Part shown: positions 32,624 through 41,479 of the stretch, piece after piece
Layout of the letters: each line of letters opens with the position of its first letter
Position numbering within the stretch: position 1 is the first letter of the stretch
From: an uncultured Collinsella sp.
Lineage (GTDB): Bacteria > Actinomycetota > Coriobacteriia > Coriobacteriales > Coriobacteriaceae
Assembly (NCBI GenBank): GCA_900541025.1
Contig: UQIL01000017.1
Span: forward strand, 1 to 52,883
DNA: 52,883 nucleotides
Reading direction: 5' to 3'
Made by a program: the position numbers and the translations under genes
The notes under the pieces: model-generated
Told to the model about the DNA's origin: nothing
The model's database searches: none
Seen by the model: only the letters and a program-made list of their open reading frames with translations

Positions 32624-32930
32624 TGATTGTCTCGATCTGTAACAACTAGGCGATCAAATGCTCGTTAGATGTTACAGATTTAGATTTTCTGCCTGGCCGA
32701 TTCCGTTTGTCTCAATCTGTAACAACTGGGACCGAAAAGCTCGGCTAGATGTTACAGATCGAGATTGAGCGGATTGACCTGTGCGTTTGTCTCGATCTGT
32801 AACAGGTAGATGGTCAAAAGTGGGCTAGGTGTTACAGATTTAGATTATTCGGACCGGCCTGCGCGTTTGTCTCAATCTGTAACAACTGGGACCGAAAATC
32901 CCAGCTAGATGTTACAGATCGAGACAAACG
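32624..32930. repeat. Four tandem palindromic repeats with 80-bp period
   Basis: Units begin near 32624, 32704, 32784 and 32864. Each reads GTTTGTCTC(A/G)ATCTGTAACA, then about 22 variable nt, then TGTTACAGAT(C/T)(G/T)AGA, a long imperfect hairpin. In the last unit the outer stem extends to CGTTTGTCTC/GAGACAAACG and the loop pairs CTGGGA/TCCCAG; unit 2 pairs CCGA/TCGG instead. Further units are at 37598, 42527 and 42608. No coding sequence. Confidence 0.85.
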
Positions 32931-32945
32931 ATCCGCGCGGCTCGG

Positions 32946-32995
32946 CAAAAAACAAAAAGGCCGCATGCGAACCCGTGGGGGATTCGCATGCGGCC
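32946..32995 (-). terminator. Terminator of the first lacE-lacG operon
   Basis: Perfect 13-bp stem GGCCGCATGCGAA (32959-32971) / TTCGCATGCGGCC (32983-32995); the A-rich run 32947-32957 is a U-run on the minus strand. Confidence 0.92.
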
Positions 32996-33017
32996 GACAG
33001 GGGGTACGCGGCTTGAA

Positions 33018-34439
33018 TTAGGCCATGAGCAGGCCGGTCTTCGCGACGTTCTTGTACCAGTACGCGCTCGCCTTGGGATAGCGCTTCTGGGTCTCAAAGT
33101 CGATGTAGAACAGGCCGTAGCGCTTGTTGTAGCCGTTGGTCCAGGAGAACTGATCCTGCAGCGACCACACAAAGTAGCCGTTGACGTTTACGCCGCCGTC
33201 AATCGCCTTGAGGATCCATGCGAGATGCTGACGCATATAGTCGATGCGAGGGGCGTCATCGATAAAGCCGTCCTCGAAGTCGTCCTTATAGCCCATGCCG
33301 TTCTCGGTGATGTAGATCTTCTTGTAGTTGGGGTAATCGTTCTTAATGCGGAGCAACAGGTCGTACAGGCCCTCGGGATAGATGATCCAGTCCCAATCGG
33401 TCGTGGGAACGCCTTCGCGCACGCATGCCTCGCCCACGCCCTTGAGGAACCAGCGCGAGGAGCCCTTGTCGCCGGTGCCATTGTGGTTGATGTCGTTTTC
33501 GCCCTCGGCGGCACGCAGGAACTGGCACTTGTACGTGTTGACGCCCAAGCAATCGTTGTAGGGGAGCGCGGCGGTCAGCGCGGCGATGTCCTCGTCGCGG
33601 ACGTCGAGCTCGCCGCCGGCGATATGGGCAAGCTTGGTTGCGGCTTCCATGGTGTCGGCTGCATAGTGGCCACGGAAGGTGGCGTCGAGTACCCAGCGGT
33701 TGTTGATGACATCGGCCATGCGAGCTGCCTCGCAGTCGGCAGCGCTGTTGGGATCGAGGGGATACTTGGGCTCCAGGTTCTGAACAATGCCGATCTCGCC
33801 CTCAAAGCCGCCCTCATGGAAGGCGACGACAGCCTTGGCGTGGGCCACCATCATGTTGTGCATGAGCTGGAAGGCCTTGTCCAGGCGGTACTTCTCGCCG
33901 TGCGGCCAGTTGCCGACGATAAAGCTGCCCTCGGCGGTTGCGGGAATCTCGTTAAACGTGAACCAGTGCTTGACCTCGGTGAACTCGGCAAAGCAGAACT
34001 TGGCGTACTCGACAAAGGCGTCGATCGTCGTGCGCGTCAGGAATCCCTCGCCGCCGTTCTGGTAAAAGGCCTCGGGCGTATCGAAGTGATCGAGCGTGAC
34101 ATAGGGGATAACGCCAGCTTTGTTGCAGGTGGCGAAAAGCTCGTGATAGAAAGCGACGCCCTCGGGGTTAATCTCGCCGGTGCCACTGGGGAAGATACGG
34201 CTCCAAGCGATGGAGACACGGATACCGTTGATGCCAAAACGCTGGCACAGGTCGATATCGACCGGGTACTTGTTGTAGAAATCGCTTGCGGGATCGGGGG
34301 AGAAGCGACCCTGGGCTGCCAGGAAATCGTCCCAGGGCACTTTGCCCTTGCCGTGCGTACGGGTCTCGCCCTCAACCTGGTAAGCAGCGGTGGCGCCGCC
34401 AAAGACAAAGCCGTCGGGGAACTGCATGGGGTTGGTCAT
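33018..34439 (-). CDS. lacG: GH1 6-phospho-beta-galactosidase (module A)
   Basis: Cytoplasmic enzyme hydrolysing phosphorylated beta-galactosides such as lactose-6-P. 473 residues, the usual LacG length. Motifs: FVFGGATAAYQVEGETRTHGK, SIAWSRIFPSGTGEIN, acid/base Glu in WFTFNEIPA, nucleophile Glu in YITENGMGYK. The phosphate-binding stretch FSWTNGYNKRYGLFY has the Ser-Trp, Lys and Tyr that LacG uses; the Trp is typical of galactosidases rather than 6-phospho-beta-glucosidases. It follows lacE on the same strand after 76 nt that include a hairpin. Natural substrate among beta-galactosides is unknown. Confidence 0.92.
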   Translation of the reverse strand: MTNPMQFPDGFVFGGATAAYQVEGETRTHGKGKVPWDDFLAAQGRFSPDPASDFYNKYPVDIDLCQRFGINGIRVSIAWSRIFPSGTGEINPEGVAFYHELFATCNKAGVIPYVTLDHFDTPEAFYQNGGEGFLTRTTIDAFVEYAKFCFAEFTEVKHWFTFNEIPATAEGSFIVGNWPHGEKYRLDKAFQLMHNMMVAHAKAVVAFHEGGFEGEIGIVQNLEPKYPLDPNSAADCEAARMADVINNRWVLDATFRGHYAADTMEAATKLAHIAGGELDVRDEDIAALTAALPYNDCLGVNTYKCQFLRAAEGENDINHNGTGDKGSSRWFLKGVGEACVREGVPTTDWDWIIYPEGLYDLLLRIKNDYPNYKKIYITENGMGYKDDFEDGFIDDAPRIDYMRQHLAWILKAIDGGVNVNGYFVWSLQDQFSWTNGYNKRYGLFYIDFETQKRYPKASAYWYKNVAKTGLLMA

Positions 34440-34473
34440 GAGTCATCCTTTCTGTGGGATACGAATAGGGAGA

Positions 34474-34500
34474 GGTGCCCGAACTGGGGATCCGGGCACC
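34474..34500 (-). promoter_or_regulatory. Hairpin between lacE and lacG (module A)
   Basis: GGTGCCC (34474-34480) pairs with GGGCACC (34494-34500). No U-run follows on the minus strand, so it is more likely an mRNA-stability or processing hairpin than a terminator. Confidence 0.45.
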
Positions 34501-34515
34501 AACAGAGGGAGGAAA

Positions 34516-36294
34516 CTAGTCGAGGTTCTCGCGGAGCCACTTAATGGCGCCGGCGGGGTCGCGAGTAAGGTCGATATATTCCTTACCGCGCGGGGCGAGC
34601 AGCTTAATGCCCAGGCGATCGGTGTCGGCCTTCATGTCGTTGTAGTAGCTACGAACCTGCGGGGCAAGCACGATAACGTCGTACTGATCCATGATGGCAG
34701 TGTGCTGACCATAGGCGCCTGCGGAGGAAGCGATGTTCTCTCCGGTCTGCGCGGCACCTTCCTTGATGGCGTTGGCAAGCATGGCAGAGGTGCCGGCACC
34801 GGCGCACAGGACGAGGACCTTCAGGCCGTCGACATCCTTCTTAGCGGATGCGTCGGCGGCAGGCTCGGGCTGATCGGCGACAGGCTTGCTTTCGGCGGCA
34901 GCGGCGGTCGTCTCGACGGAAGCGGTGGCCTGCTCGACAGCGGGCGCAGAGGCGTCGGCGGCGATGGCAGCGGCACCATTGGACTCGAGACCCAGCTCGG
35001 CGGCGCGCTCGGCCTCCTGGTCGCAGAGCAGCTTATCGTATGCCTTCAAGAACGGCAGGTAGATGATGGCGTCCAGTAAGATGATGATCGCGACAAATAC
35101 CAGGGCGATAAGCTGGAAGTTCGTGGTGATGAAGATGCCGATGGGGGCGGGGGTGGCCCAAGGCACCACGAAGGAGAAGCCGTTCATGCCTACGTTATCG
35201 ATAAAGAACTTGGCAACGCTCACGTTGACGCAGCCGGCGGCAACAAAGGGGATGAGCATGTAGGGGTTAAGGATCATCGGCGCGCCAAAGAGCAGCGGTT
35301 CGTTGACGGCAAAGGCAACAGGAACAATCGAGGCCTTACCGACGGCTTTGAGCTGCTTGGACTTCATAAAGAGAATCAGCAGAAGCGGCACGATGAAGGT
35401 GGCGCCGGTGCCGCCGAACTCACCTACGAGCGACATGTTAAAGGTGAGGGAGTGGGCGGGGTGGCCACCGGCCAGCAGAACCTGCAGGTTCTCGGCCTGG
35501 TTGGCAAGACGGATGGGGTCGATGCCCGGCTGGACGATCGAGGGGCCGTGGACGCCGATGAACCAGAAGAACGCGGTGGCTGCCTGGATAAGGATAAGGC
35601 CAGGATAGGTTTCTGCAGCGGTAAAGAGCGGGGAGAGCAGCTTGATGAGCAGCTCGGAGAACGGAACGCCCATGAGGTTGCGCACAACCACATCGATGAT
35701 GCCGCAGATGATGACGGCGCCGCCAAAGGGGATGATGTCGCGGAAGTTCTGAGCGATGGCGCCCGGGACCTCCTTGGGCAGCTTAATGGTCAGATCGCGC
35801 GAGACGCAGAACTTATAAACCCACACGGTAATGAACGCGGCGATATAGGCCGAGAACAGACCGCGCGTACCCATGCTGGTGCAATCGAAGACCGAAAGCT
35901 CGGAGCCGTCGAACTTGGTGGTGAACTGCGTAACGGCGAGCAAAAGCATGCTGCACTGGGCGGCCACCATGGTGGAACCGTCGTTGAGCACTTTGCCGGC
36001 GGGCATGCGACGGTTCATGGATGCCGTGAAGTTCTTGGCGGTGGTGCCGGCAACCATGATGCCCATGACGCCCATGGTGAAGTTGTAGAGCTTGTTGCAC
36101 CAGTCGATGAGCGGCTGGGGCAGCGTGATGCCGACTACGCCGGGAAGCGTGGCGATCAGCAGAAAGATCGAAGAGGTAAGGACGATGGGCATGCACCCAA
36201 GGAATCCGTCCTTGATGGCCTGGAGGTAGATGTTCCTCGAGATCTTCTCAAAGAACGGTTGATGCTTTTCGAGCATCTTTACGATGGCGTCCAT
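34516..36294 (-). CDS. lacE: PTS lactose-family EIICB (module A)
   Basis: Inner-membrane transporter-phosphorylase for beta-galactosides. 592 residues: EIIC (about 1-440, starting with an amphipathic segment LEKHQPFFEKISRNIYLQAI, then about ten hydrophobic segments with FWFIGVHGPSIVQPGI and FAVNEPLLFGAPMILNP), an Ala/Glu/Pro-rich linker (about 440-490), and EIIB (about 495-592) with the phosphorylatable Cys in VLCAGAGTSAMLANA. This order matches LacE of lactococci and staphylococci. No EIIA is fused; LacF at 47643 is the likely partner. It is divergent from its LacI regulator, with a perfect palindrome between them. Confidence 0.93.
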   Translation of the reverse strand: MDAIVKMLEKHQPFFEKISRNIYLQAIKDGFLGCMPIVLTSSIFLLIATLPGVVGITLPQPLIDWCNKLYNFTMGVMGIMVAGTTAKNFTASMNRRMPAGKVLNDGSTMVAAQCSMLLLAVTQFTTKFDGSELSVFDCTSMGTRGLFSAYIAAFITVWVYKFCVSRDLTIKLPKEVPGAIAQNFRDIIPFGGAVIICGIIDVVVRNLMGVPFSELLIKLLSPLFTAAETYPGLILIQAATAFFWFIGVHGPSIVQPGIDPIRLANQAENLQVLLAGGHPAHSLTFNMSLVGEFGGTGATFIVPLLLILFMKSKQLKAVGKASIVPVAFAVNEPLLFGAPMILNPYMLIPFVAAGCVNVSVAKFFIDNVGMNGFSFVVPWATPAPIGIFITTNFQLIALVFVAIIILLDAIIYLPFLKAYDKLLCDQEAERAAELGLESNGAAAIAADASAPAVEQATASVETTAAAAESKPVADQPEPAADASAKKDVDGLKVLVLCAGAGTSAMLANAIKEGAAQTGENIASSAGAYGQHTAIMDQYDVIVLAPQVRSYYNDMKADTDRLGIKLLAPRGKEYIDLTRDPAGAIKWLRENLD

Positions 36295-36395
36295 AGAGCT
36301 CCTTTGCTGCTTGATGCGCGATGCATGTGGATGGAACTGGTCGTCGATGGATGGTCAGGACTGCCCGGAAACCTTCCTGGGTAAGGAAGGCATTG

Positions 36396-36440
36396 CGAAA
36401 TGACAACGTTGTCATTTCGTTAATGACAACGTAAGACATT
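36396..36440. promoter_or_regulatory. LacI operators of module A
   Basis: 36396-36419 is a perfect 24-bp palindrome centred on the CG of TGACAACGTTGTCA. A second, half-degenerate copy ATGACAACGTAAGACAT follows with its centre 23 bp away. It lies between the divergent lacE and lacI genes, about 100 bp from the lacE start. Confidence 0.8.
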
Positions 36441-36464
36441 TTTGGAAGAGCAACAAGGATTTAC

Positions 36465-36495
36465 GGGTGAACGGTCGATATTGTCCGATAAACGG
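36465..36495 (-). promoter_or_regulatory. Tandem CCGTT boxes, 21-bp spacing (module A)
   Basis: On the plus strand GTGAACGG ends at 36474 and ATAAACGG at 36495, 21 bp apart; on the minus strand they read CCGTTTAT and CCGTTCAC, directed at lacE. Confidence 0.5.
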
Positions 36496-36569
36496 CTGAT
36501 TTGTCAGTTGGGCAGGTAGTGTATGCTAGAACACAAAAAACAAGCGATGCAAAACCGACTGGAGAAGTA

Positions 36570-37580
36570 GTGGCAACGATGGACAAGAAAAATGTCTCAA
36601 TGAACGATGTGGCAGTTGCCGCGGGTGTTTCTCTCAAGACGGTGTCGCGCGTGATCAACGAGCCTGATAGCGTGCGAGAGTCGACGCGCGATAAGGTCCA
36701 TGCGGCCATGGAGGCGCTCGGGTTTCGAACCAACTTTGCCGCGCGTTCACTCAAGTTGGGCCGTTACGGGTGCATCGGCGTGGTGATGTTTCACTTGTCG
36801 GGCGGCGCCGTGGACATGATTGACGGTATCGCCGATGCCGCCGAAGAGCGAGGCTTTGCTCTCACGATGATCAAAAAGCGCGCTGGGGAGAAGATGACCC
36901 TTGCCGATGCGGCGCGCAGGATGTCGCAGCTGCCTGTTGATGGCATGATCTTCAACCTGCGTCAGATGGTCGATGACTTTGATACCTTTGAGGCGCCGAA
37001 AGACCTCAAGACGGTGATTATCACACCAATGGAACATCCTACCTGCTCCACCGTCAGTGACGATCAAGAGGGCGGCGCGCGCATGGCGTGCGAGTACTTC
37101 TTGAACCACGGGCACAAGAACGTGTACTTCGTTTCGGGTAAGAAAGAGTCGCTGTCGAGCCAGTGCCGAATGAAAGGCTGGCGAGCGGCGCTCGAGGCGC
37201 GTGGCATTGAGCCGCCCGAGCCTCTGCAAGGCGATTGGAATGCGGATAGTGGCTATGCCGCTGGCCTTGTGCTTGCCGATAAACCCGATTGCACGGCGGT
37301 CCTCGCTGCTAACGACTGCATGGCAAACGGCGTGATGATGGCTCTACGTGACAAGGGTCTGAGTGTGCCCGATGATGTGTCCGTGATCGGCTTTGATGAC
37401 GAGCTTTACAAGACGATTCCCAACTCGATTCTGACGTCGGTGAAGTTTCGCCACCGCGAGCTGGGCGTCCGTGCGCTCAACGAGGTCGTTGCGGGCCTAG
37501 AAGCTCCGAGCTCCAGAAGCCGTACGCTCGTCTCGGGCGTGTTGGTCGAGCGTTCCAGCGTAAAGGACTTGCGGGCGTAG
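36570..37580 (+). CDS. LacI family regulator (module A)
   Basis: 337 residues from GTG 36570 (GGAG 5 nt upstream); ATG 36579 is the alternative. The N-terminal helix-turn-helix VSMNDVAVAAGVSLKTVSRV (about 9-28) is followed by the hinge helix region NFAARSLKLGRYGCIGV and a periplasmic-binding-protein-like sensor (GYAAGLVLADKPDCTAVLAANDCMA, VSVIGFDDELYKTIPNSILTS). It is divergent from lacE, and the perfect palindrome between them has the central CG typical of LacI operators. Sequence is only moderately similar to the LacI proteins of modules B and C, matching their different operators. Confidence 0.92.
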   Translation: MATMDKKNVSMNDVAVAAGVSLKTVSRVINEPDSVRESTRDKVHAAMEALGFRTNFAARSLKLGRYGCIGVVMFHLSGGAVDMIDGIADAAEERGFALTMIKKRAGEKMTLADAARRMSQLPVDGMIFNLRQMVDDFDTFEAPKDLKTVIITPMEHPTCSTVSDDQEGGARMACEYFLNHGHKNVYFVSGKKESLSSQCRMKGWRAALEARGIEPPEPLQGDWNADSGYAAGLVLADKPDCTAVLAANDCMANGVMMALRDKGLSVPDDVSVIGFDDELYKTIPNSILTSVKFRHRELGVRALNEVVAGLEAPSSRSRTLVSGVLVERSSVKDLRA

Positions 37581-37597
37581 ACGTGCTCGGCCTATTC

Positions 37598-37663
37598 CGT
37601 TTGTCTCAATCTGTAACAGCTAGGACCCAAAAACTCGGCTAGATGTTACAGATTGAGATGAAC
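37598..37663. repeat. Palindromic repeat, single unit
   Basis: Same hairpin unit as at 32624-32930: GTTTGTCTCAATCTGTAACA ... TGTTACAGATTGAGATGAAC. It starts about 18 bp after the lacI stop. Confidence 0.85.
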
Positions 37664-37685
37664 AGGAGGACGGGTGCGGTCTAAA

Positions 37686-37725
37686 CAAAATGGCCCGCGC
37701 ATCACACATCGATGCACGGGCCATT
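37686..37725 (-). terminator. Terminator of the module B operon
   Basis: TGGCCCGCGCATC (37691-37703) pairs with GATGCACGGGCCA (37711-37723) with one mismatch; A-rich upstream sequence gives U-rich RNA on the minus strand, and the plus side also ends in T-rich sequence, so it may work both ways. Confidence 0.8.
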
Positions 37726-37758
37726 TATTGTCTGCAAGCGGCAGGTGGTGTCAGCGTC

Positions 37759-39519
37759 TTATGCCTCGAGGTTTTCCTCGATCCAGGCGACGGCACCCTT
37801 GGGATCCTTAGTGAGGTCGATGTACTGTTTGCCCTTGGGCGACAGCAGCGTGATGCCCAGGCGGTCGGTGTCGGCCTTCATCTCGTTGTAATAGGTGCGA
37901 ACCTGCGGAGCCAGGACGATGACGTTGTACTGGTCCATGATGGCGTAGTGGCTGCCGTAGGCACCGGCGTTGGCGGTAATGTCGATGCCCAGCTCGTCGG
38001 CGCCTTCCTTAAGCGCGTTGGCGAGCAGTGCAGAGGTGCCGGCGCCAGCGCACAGAACCAGAACCCTCAGATCCTTGCCCTTAAGGGCGGACGGAGCTGC
38101 GGAGGCCTCAGTGGCAGAAGCGGTCTCGACAACAGGAGCCTCAACGGCGGGGGCGGCAGCGGTCTTGACGGCCTTGGTCTCCTCGGCCTCTTCTTCGGCC
38201 AGGGTCTCGGCCTCCTGCTTGCACAGGACGTTGTCGTAGGCCTTGCAGAACGGGTAGTAGATCAAGAAGTCAACGACCAGCAGGACGACAACCAGGACCA
38301 GAGAGATCGGCTGGAAGTTGGTGTCGATGAAGGTGCCGATCGGTCCGGGGAGTGCCCACGGCATGGCATAGATAAAGCCGTTCATGCCCAAAAAGTCGAT
38401 GAAGAACTTACCAATGAGGACGTTGGCCACGGGGGCAAACAGGAACGGGATCAGGAAGTACGGGTTGAGGATGATGGGCGCGGCGAACAGCAGCGGCTCG
38501 TTGACGGCGAACATCACGGGTACGACAGAGGCTTTGCCGACGGCCTTGAGCTGCTTGGAGCGCATAAAGAGCAGGAAGATGATCGGGACAATGAACGTGG
38601 CGCCGGTGCCGCCGAGTTCGCCGATGTAGTTACCGAAGTTCTCGGTCAGGGCGAGGGCGGGGTGACCGCCGGCCTGCAGCGTGGCGAGGTTGGTGGTGAT
38701 GTTGCCAAACAGCGCGGCGTTGAGGGCAGGCTTAACGACCGAGGGGCCGTGGATGCCCATGAACCAGAACAGCGGGATCATGAACCAGATGAGGGCGAGG
38801 CCGGCGTAGGAATCGGCAGCGGCGAACAGCGGGCTCACCAGCGTGGAGATGACGTTGGCAAACGGGACGGCCAAGCAGGTGCGGCAGATAACGTCGATGA
38901 CGGCGACAAACAGGATGGAGAAGCTGAAGGCGAAGATGTCGCGGAAGTTCTGGGCGATGGCGCCGGGGACTTCTTTGGGCAGCTTGATGGTGATGTCTCG
39001 CTTAATGCAGAAGGCATAGATGTTGACCGTGGCAAATGCGGCGACAAAGGAGCTCAGCAGGCCCTTGGTGCCCATGTTGTCGGTAAAGAACACCGAGACA
39101 TCGGCGCCGTCGATCTTGGCACTCGTCTGGGTAACGGCCAAGATGAGCATAGCGCACATGGCGGCGACCATGGTGCTCGTGGCGTTGATGGCCTTGCCGG
39201 CAGGCATGCGGCGGTTCTTGGAGCCGGTCAGCGCGCTTGCGGTGGTGCCGGCGACCATGATGCCCACGACGCCCATCGTGAAGTTGTAAACCTTGTTGCA
39301 GAAGTTCACGACGTCGACGTTCCACCAGTCGGGCAGCGTAAAGCCGCCGACCGTGGCGACAACGCCCGGCAGGGTCGAAATAAGCAGGAAGACAGAAGAA
39401 GACAGGATGATGGGCATTGCTGCCAAAAAGCCGTCTTTAATGGCCTGAAGGTAGATGTTCTTAGAGACCTTGTCGAAGTACGGCTGACCTTTCTCCAAGA
39501 ACTTAACGATCGATTCCAT
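37759..39519 (-). CDS. lacE: PTS lactose-family EIICB (module B)
   Basis: 586 residues with the same order as module A: amphipathic start LEKGQPYFDKVSKNIYLQAI, EIIC with FWFMGIHGPSVVKPAL, FGNYIGELGGTGATF and FAVNEPLLFAAPIILNP, a Glu/Ala/Thr-rich linker (about 440-485), and EIIB with the active Cys in VLCAGAGTSALLANAL. The protein is the closest relative of module A's EIICB. Here it comes after its GH1 gene, the reverse of modules A and C. It needs an external EIIA (LacF). Confidence 0.93.
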   Translation of the reverse strand: MESIVKFLEKGQPYFDKVSKNIYLQAIKDGFLAAMPIILSSSVFLLISTLPGVVATVGGFTLPDWWNVDVVNFCNKVYNFTMGVVGIMVAGTTASALTGSKNRRMPAGKAINATSTMVAAMCAMLILAVTQTSAKIDGADVSVFFTDNMGTKGLLSSFVAAFATVNIYAFCIKRDITIKLPKEVPGAIAQNFRDIFAFSFSILFVAVIDVICRTCLAVPFANVISTLVSPLFAAADSYAGLALIWFMIPLFWFMGIHGPSVVKPALNAALFGNITTNLATLQAGGHPALALTENFGNYIGELGGTGATFIVPIIFLLFMRSKQLKAVGKASVVPVMFAVNEPLLFAAPIILNPYFLIPFLFAPVANVLIGKFFIDFLGMNGFIYAMPWALPGPIGTFIDTNFQPISLVLVVVLLVVDFLIYYPFCKAYDNVLCKQEAETLAEEEAEETKAVKTAAAPAVEAPVVETASATEASAAPSALKGKDLRVLVLCAGAGTSALLANALKEGADELGIDITANAGAYGSHYAIMDQYNVIVLAPQVRTYYNEMKADTDRLGITLLSPKGKQYIDLTKDPKGAVAWIEENLEA

Positions 39520-39632
39520 AGTTCACGCTCCTCTTTGCATGAAATCTTAATGGCATGGACGTTGAAAACCTATATGGTCTCCCGCTTGCTAAAAGCCCGG
39601 GTGCAGGCGGGGTCGGTCCCAGGGGGAGAGAG

Positions 39633-39669
39633 GGGAGCGGCTGGGTTTGTATCGCATAGGGCCGCTCCC
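39633..39669 (-). promoter_or_regulatory. Hairpin between the GH1 and lacE genes (module B)
   Basis: GGGAGCGGC (39633-39641) pairs exactly with GCCGCTCCC (39661-39669). No U-run on the minus strand. It is in the 176-bp gap between the two operon genes. Confidence 0.45.
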
Positions 39670-39695
39670 TTCTCGGGGGAAAGCGAGGCGATGCG

Positions 39696-41144
39696 CTACT
39701 GCGCGTCCGCCATAGTGTCGGCGAGCTCCTTGTACCAGAGTGCCGACTGCTTGATGTAGCGTTTTTGCGTGTCGAAGTCGATGTAGAACAGGCCGTAGCG
39801 CTTGTTATAGCCATTGGCCCACGAGAACTGGTCCTGCAGGCTCCAGATAAAGTAGCCCTGGACGTCGACGCCCTCGGCGCGCGCCTGGAGCACCTTCTCC
39901 ATGTGCTGGTCGACAAAGTCGATGCGCTCGGGATCGGCGACGATGCCGTTTGCGTCGGGCTCGGGGTCCTTGTGGCCCAGGCCGTTTTCGGTGATATAGA
40001 TGACGGGGAGGTTGGGATAGGTGGCGCTGATGTGCTTGAGCGTGTCGTAGAGGCCTTGCGGGTAGATGAGCCAATCCCAGTCGGTGGTGGGGATACCCGG
40101 CATATCGACCTGCTGCCCGACGCCCTTAAACTTAAAGCACGAGGTGCCCTTGTCTCCGGTGCCGTTAAAGCTGTTGGTGGACTCGCCATCGTAGGCGGCG
40201 ATAAACGCCGACTGATAGTAGTTGAGGCCGAACATATCGTTGCGGGGTGCCGCCTTGGCGAGCTCCTCCATGTCGCTGTCCTCAACCGTAAGTGTGGCGT
40301 TGTTGGCACGCAGAATCTCGTTGATGAGTGAGAGGGTGCGCGCGGAGTAGTGACCCAGGAAGGCGCCGTCCATGATGAAGTCGGTGTAGAAGGCGTTGTA
40401 CAGGTCGGCGGCGTGCTGGTCGGCGGGCGAGTCGGTGGCAGGATATGCCGGCGTCAGGACGTTGACCATGCCAATGCGTCCGCCCAGGTGCTCGGTCTCG
40501 TCAAGATCCTTATACAGGTTGACGGCGCGGGCGTGGGCAACGAGCTCGTTGTGCTGGCTCTGGATGCCGCTCGTCACATCAAAGTGATGGTTGGGCGGGA
40601 AGTTGCCTTGGATGTATTGGGAGTGCGAGAGGCTGATGAGCTCGTTGATGGTGAACCAATTCTTGACCTCGCGGAACTCGCGGAAGCAGAACTCGGCATA
40701 GCGCACATAGGCGTCGACGGTCTTGCGGTTGAGCCAGTCGCCCTGGTTGAACAGGGCGGCGGGGGAGTCAAAGTGATGCAGGGACACATAGGGCTCGACG
40801 CCATACTTTTTGCAGCAGGCGAACAGCTCGTGGTAGTGCTTAACGCCCTCGGCGAGGGGTTCGGCATCGTCGCCGTTGGGGAAGATGCGGGTCCAGGCGA
40901 TGGACACACGAATGGCGTTGAGTCCATGCTCGGCAGAAAGGCGGATATCCTCCTCGTAGCGGTTGTAGAAATCACTGGCCGGGTCGGGCAAAAAGCGACC
41001 CTGGGCGACAAGGTAATCGTCCCACATGGTCTTACCCTTGCCTGCCACCTTCGTGGAACCTTCCGTTTGGTACGCGGCGGTTGCGGCGCCCCAAACAAAG
41101 CCCTTCGGCAGCTGCTGTACGCGGTTTAGCAAAGACATATGCAT
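39696..41144 (-). CDS. GH1 6-phospho-beta-galactosidase (module B)
   Basis: 482 residues. GH1 motifs: FVWGAATAAYQTEGSTKVAGK, SIAWTRIFPNGDDAEPL, acid/base Glu in FTINELISLSHS, nucleophile Glu in YITENGLGHK. The phosphate-site stretch FSWANGYNKRYGLFY keeps the Ser-Trp, Lys and Tyr of LacG. It is more distant from the GH1 enzymes of modules A and C than those are from each other, for example with longer insertions near FNGTGDKGTSCFKFKG. ATG 41144 is used; ATG 41138 is equally possible. It is the first gene of its operon, divergent from lacI. Confidence 0.9.
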   Translation of the reverse strand: MHMSLLNRVQQLPKGFVWGAATAAYQTEGSTKVAGKGKTMWDDYLVAQGRFLPDPASDFYNRYEEDIRLSAEHGLNAIRVSIAWTRIFPNGDDAEPLAEGVKHYHELFACCKKYGVEPYVSLHHFDSPAALFNQGDWLNRKTVDAYVRYAEFCFREFREVKNWFTINELISLSHSQYIQGNFPPNHHFDVTSGIQSQHNELVAHARAVNLYKDLDETEHLGGRIGMVNVLTPAYPATDSPADQHAADLYNAFYTDFIMDGAFLGHYSARTLSLINEILRANNATLTVEDSDMEELAKAAPRNDMFGLNYYQSAFIAAYDGESTNSFNGTGDKGTSCFKFKGVGQQVDMPGIPTTDWDWLIYPQGLYDTLKHISATYPNLPVIYITENGLGHKDPEPDANGIVADPERIDFVDQHMEKVLQARAEGVDVQGYFIWSLQDQFSWANGYNKRYGLFYIDFDTQKRYIKQSALWYKELADTMADAQ

Positions 41145-41258
41145 ACATCCTCTCGTCTCGCTGTTCGATATTGTGCGTTTGCGCTCAGGAGGCTCCCTGG
41201 TTAGCGTTCAGCGGTGAAAAAGCCCGATAAACACTATCTTAAAATGATTAGAAGCAAA

Positions 41259-41428
41259 ATGAGCACGTGAACATTTGACAATGAGCACGTTAACATCCGG
41301 CTGGGATGTATAGAAACAAAACAACTTCAAACAGCTGCGAACGGTTGTATTTGTTCGGTAAGCGGTTTTGATTGACAGAAGTTTTCATGTTGTGGTATAT
41401 GGCTCGGGTATCATGAGCACGTTATCAA
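41259..41428. promoter_or_regulatory. Three LacI operators of module B
   Basis: ATGAGCACGTGAACAT (41259-41274), ATGAGCACGTTAACAT (41281-41296) and ATGAGCACGTTATCAA (41413-41428). The first two are 22 bp apart and about 115-150 bp from the GH1 start; the third is about 50 bp before the lacI start. The shared core is quite unlike those of modules A and C, arguing for separate control. Confidence 0.8.
41338..41365 (-). promoter_or_regulatory. Tandem CCGTT-type boxes, 21-bp spacing (module B)
   Basis: GCGAACGG ends at 41344 and GTAAGCGG at 41365, 21 bp apart; the second has one mismatch in the AACGG core. On the minus strand they point at the GH1 gene. Confidence 0.4.
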
Positions 41429-41479
41429 TGTATGTACGATGCGCCATGGGCGCGGGGAATAGTTGGGAAGCAGGTTAGC

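Noticed and set aside
32624..32930. CRISPR array
   Set aside because: The repeats are spaced 80 bp apart and are themselves palindromes of about 66 bp with related loops; the gaps are short and not spacer-like, and there are no cas genes.
28994..41129. Long plus-strand reading frames opposite galM, lacG, lacE and the other minus-strand genes
   Set aside because: They mirror the strongly G/C-biased codons of the real genes, lack ribosome binding sites and recognisable domains.
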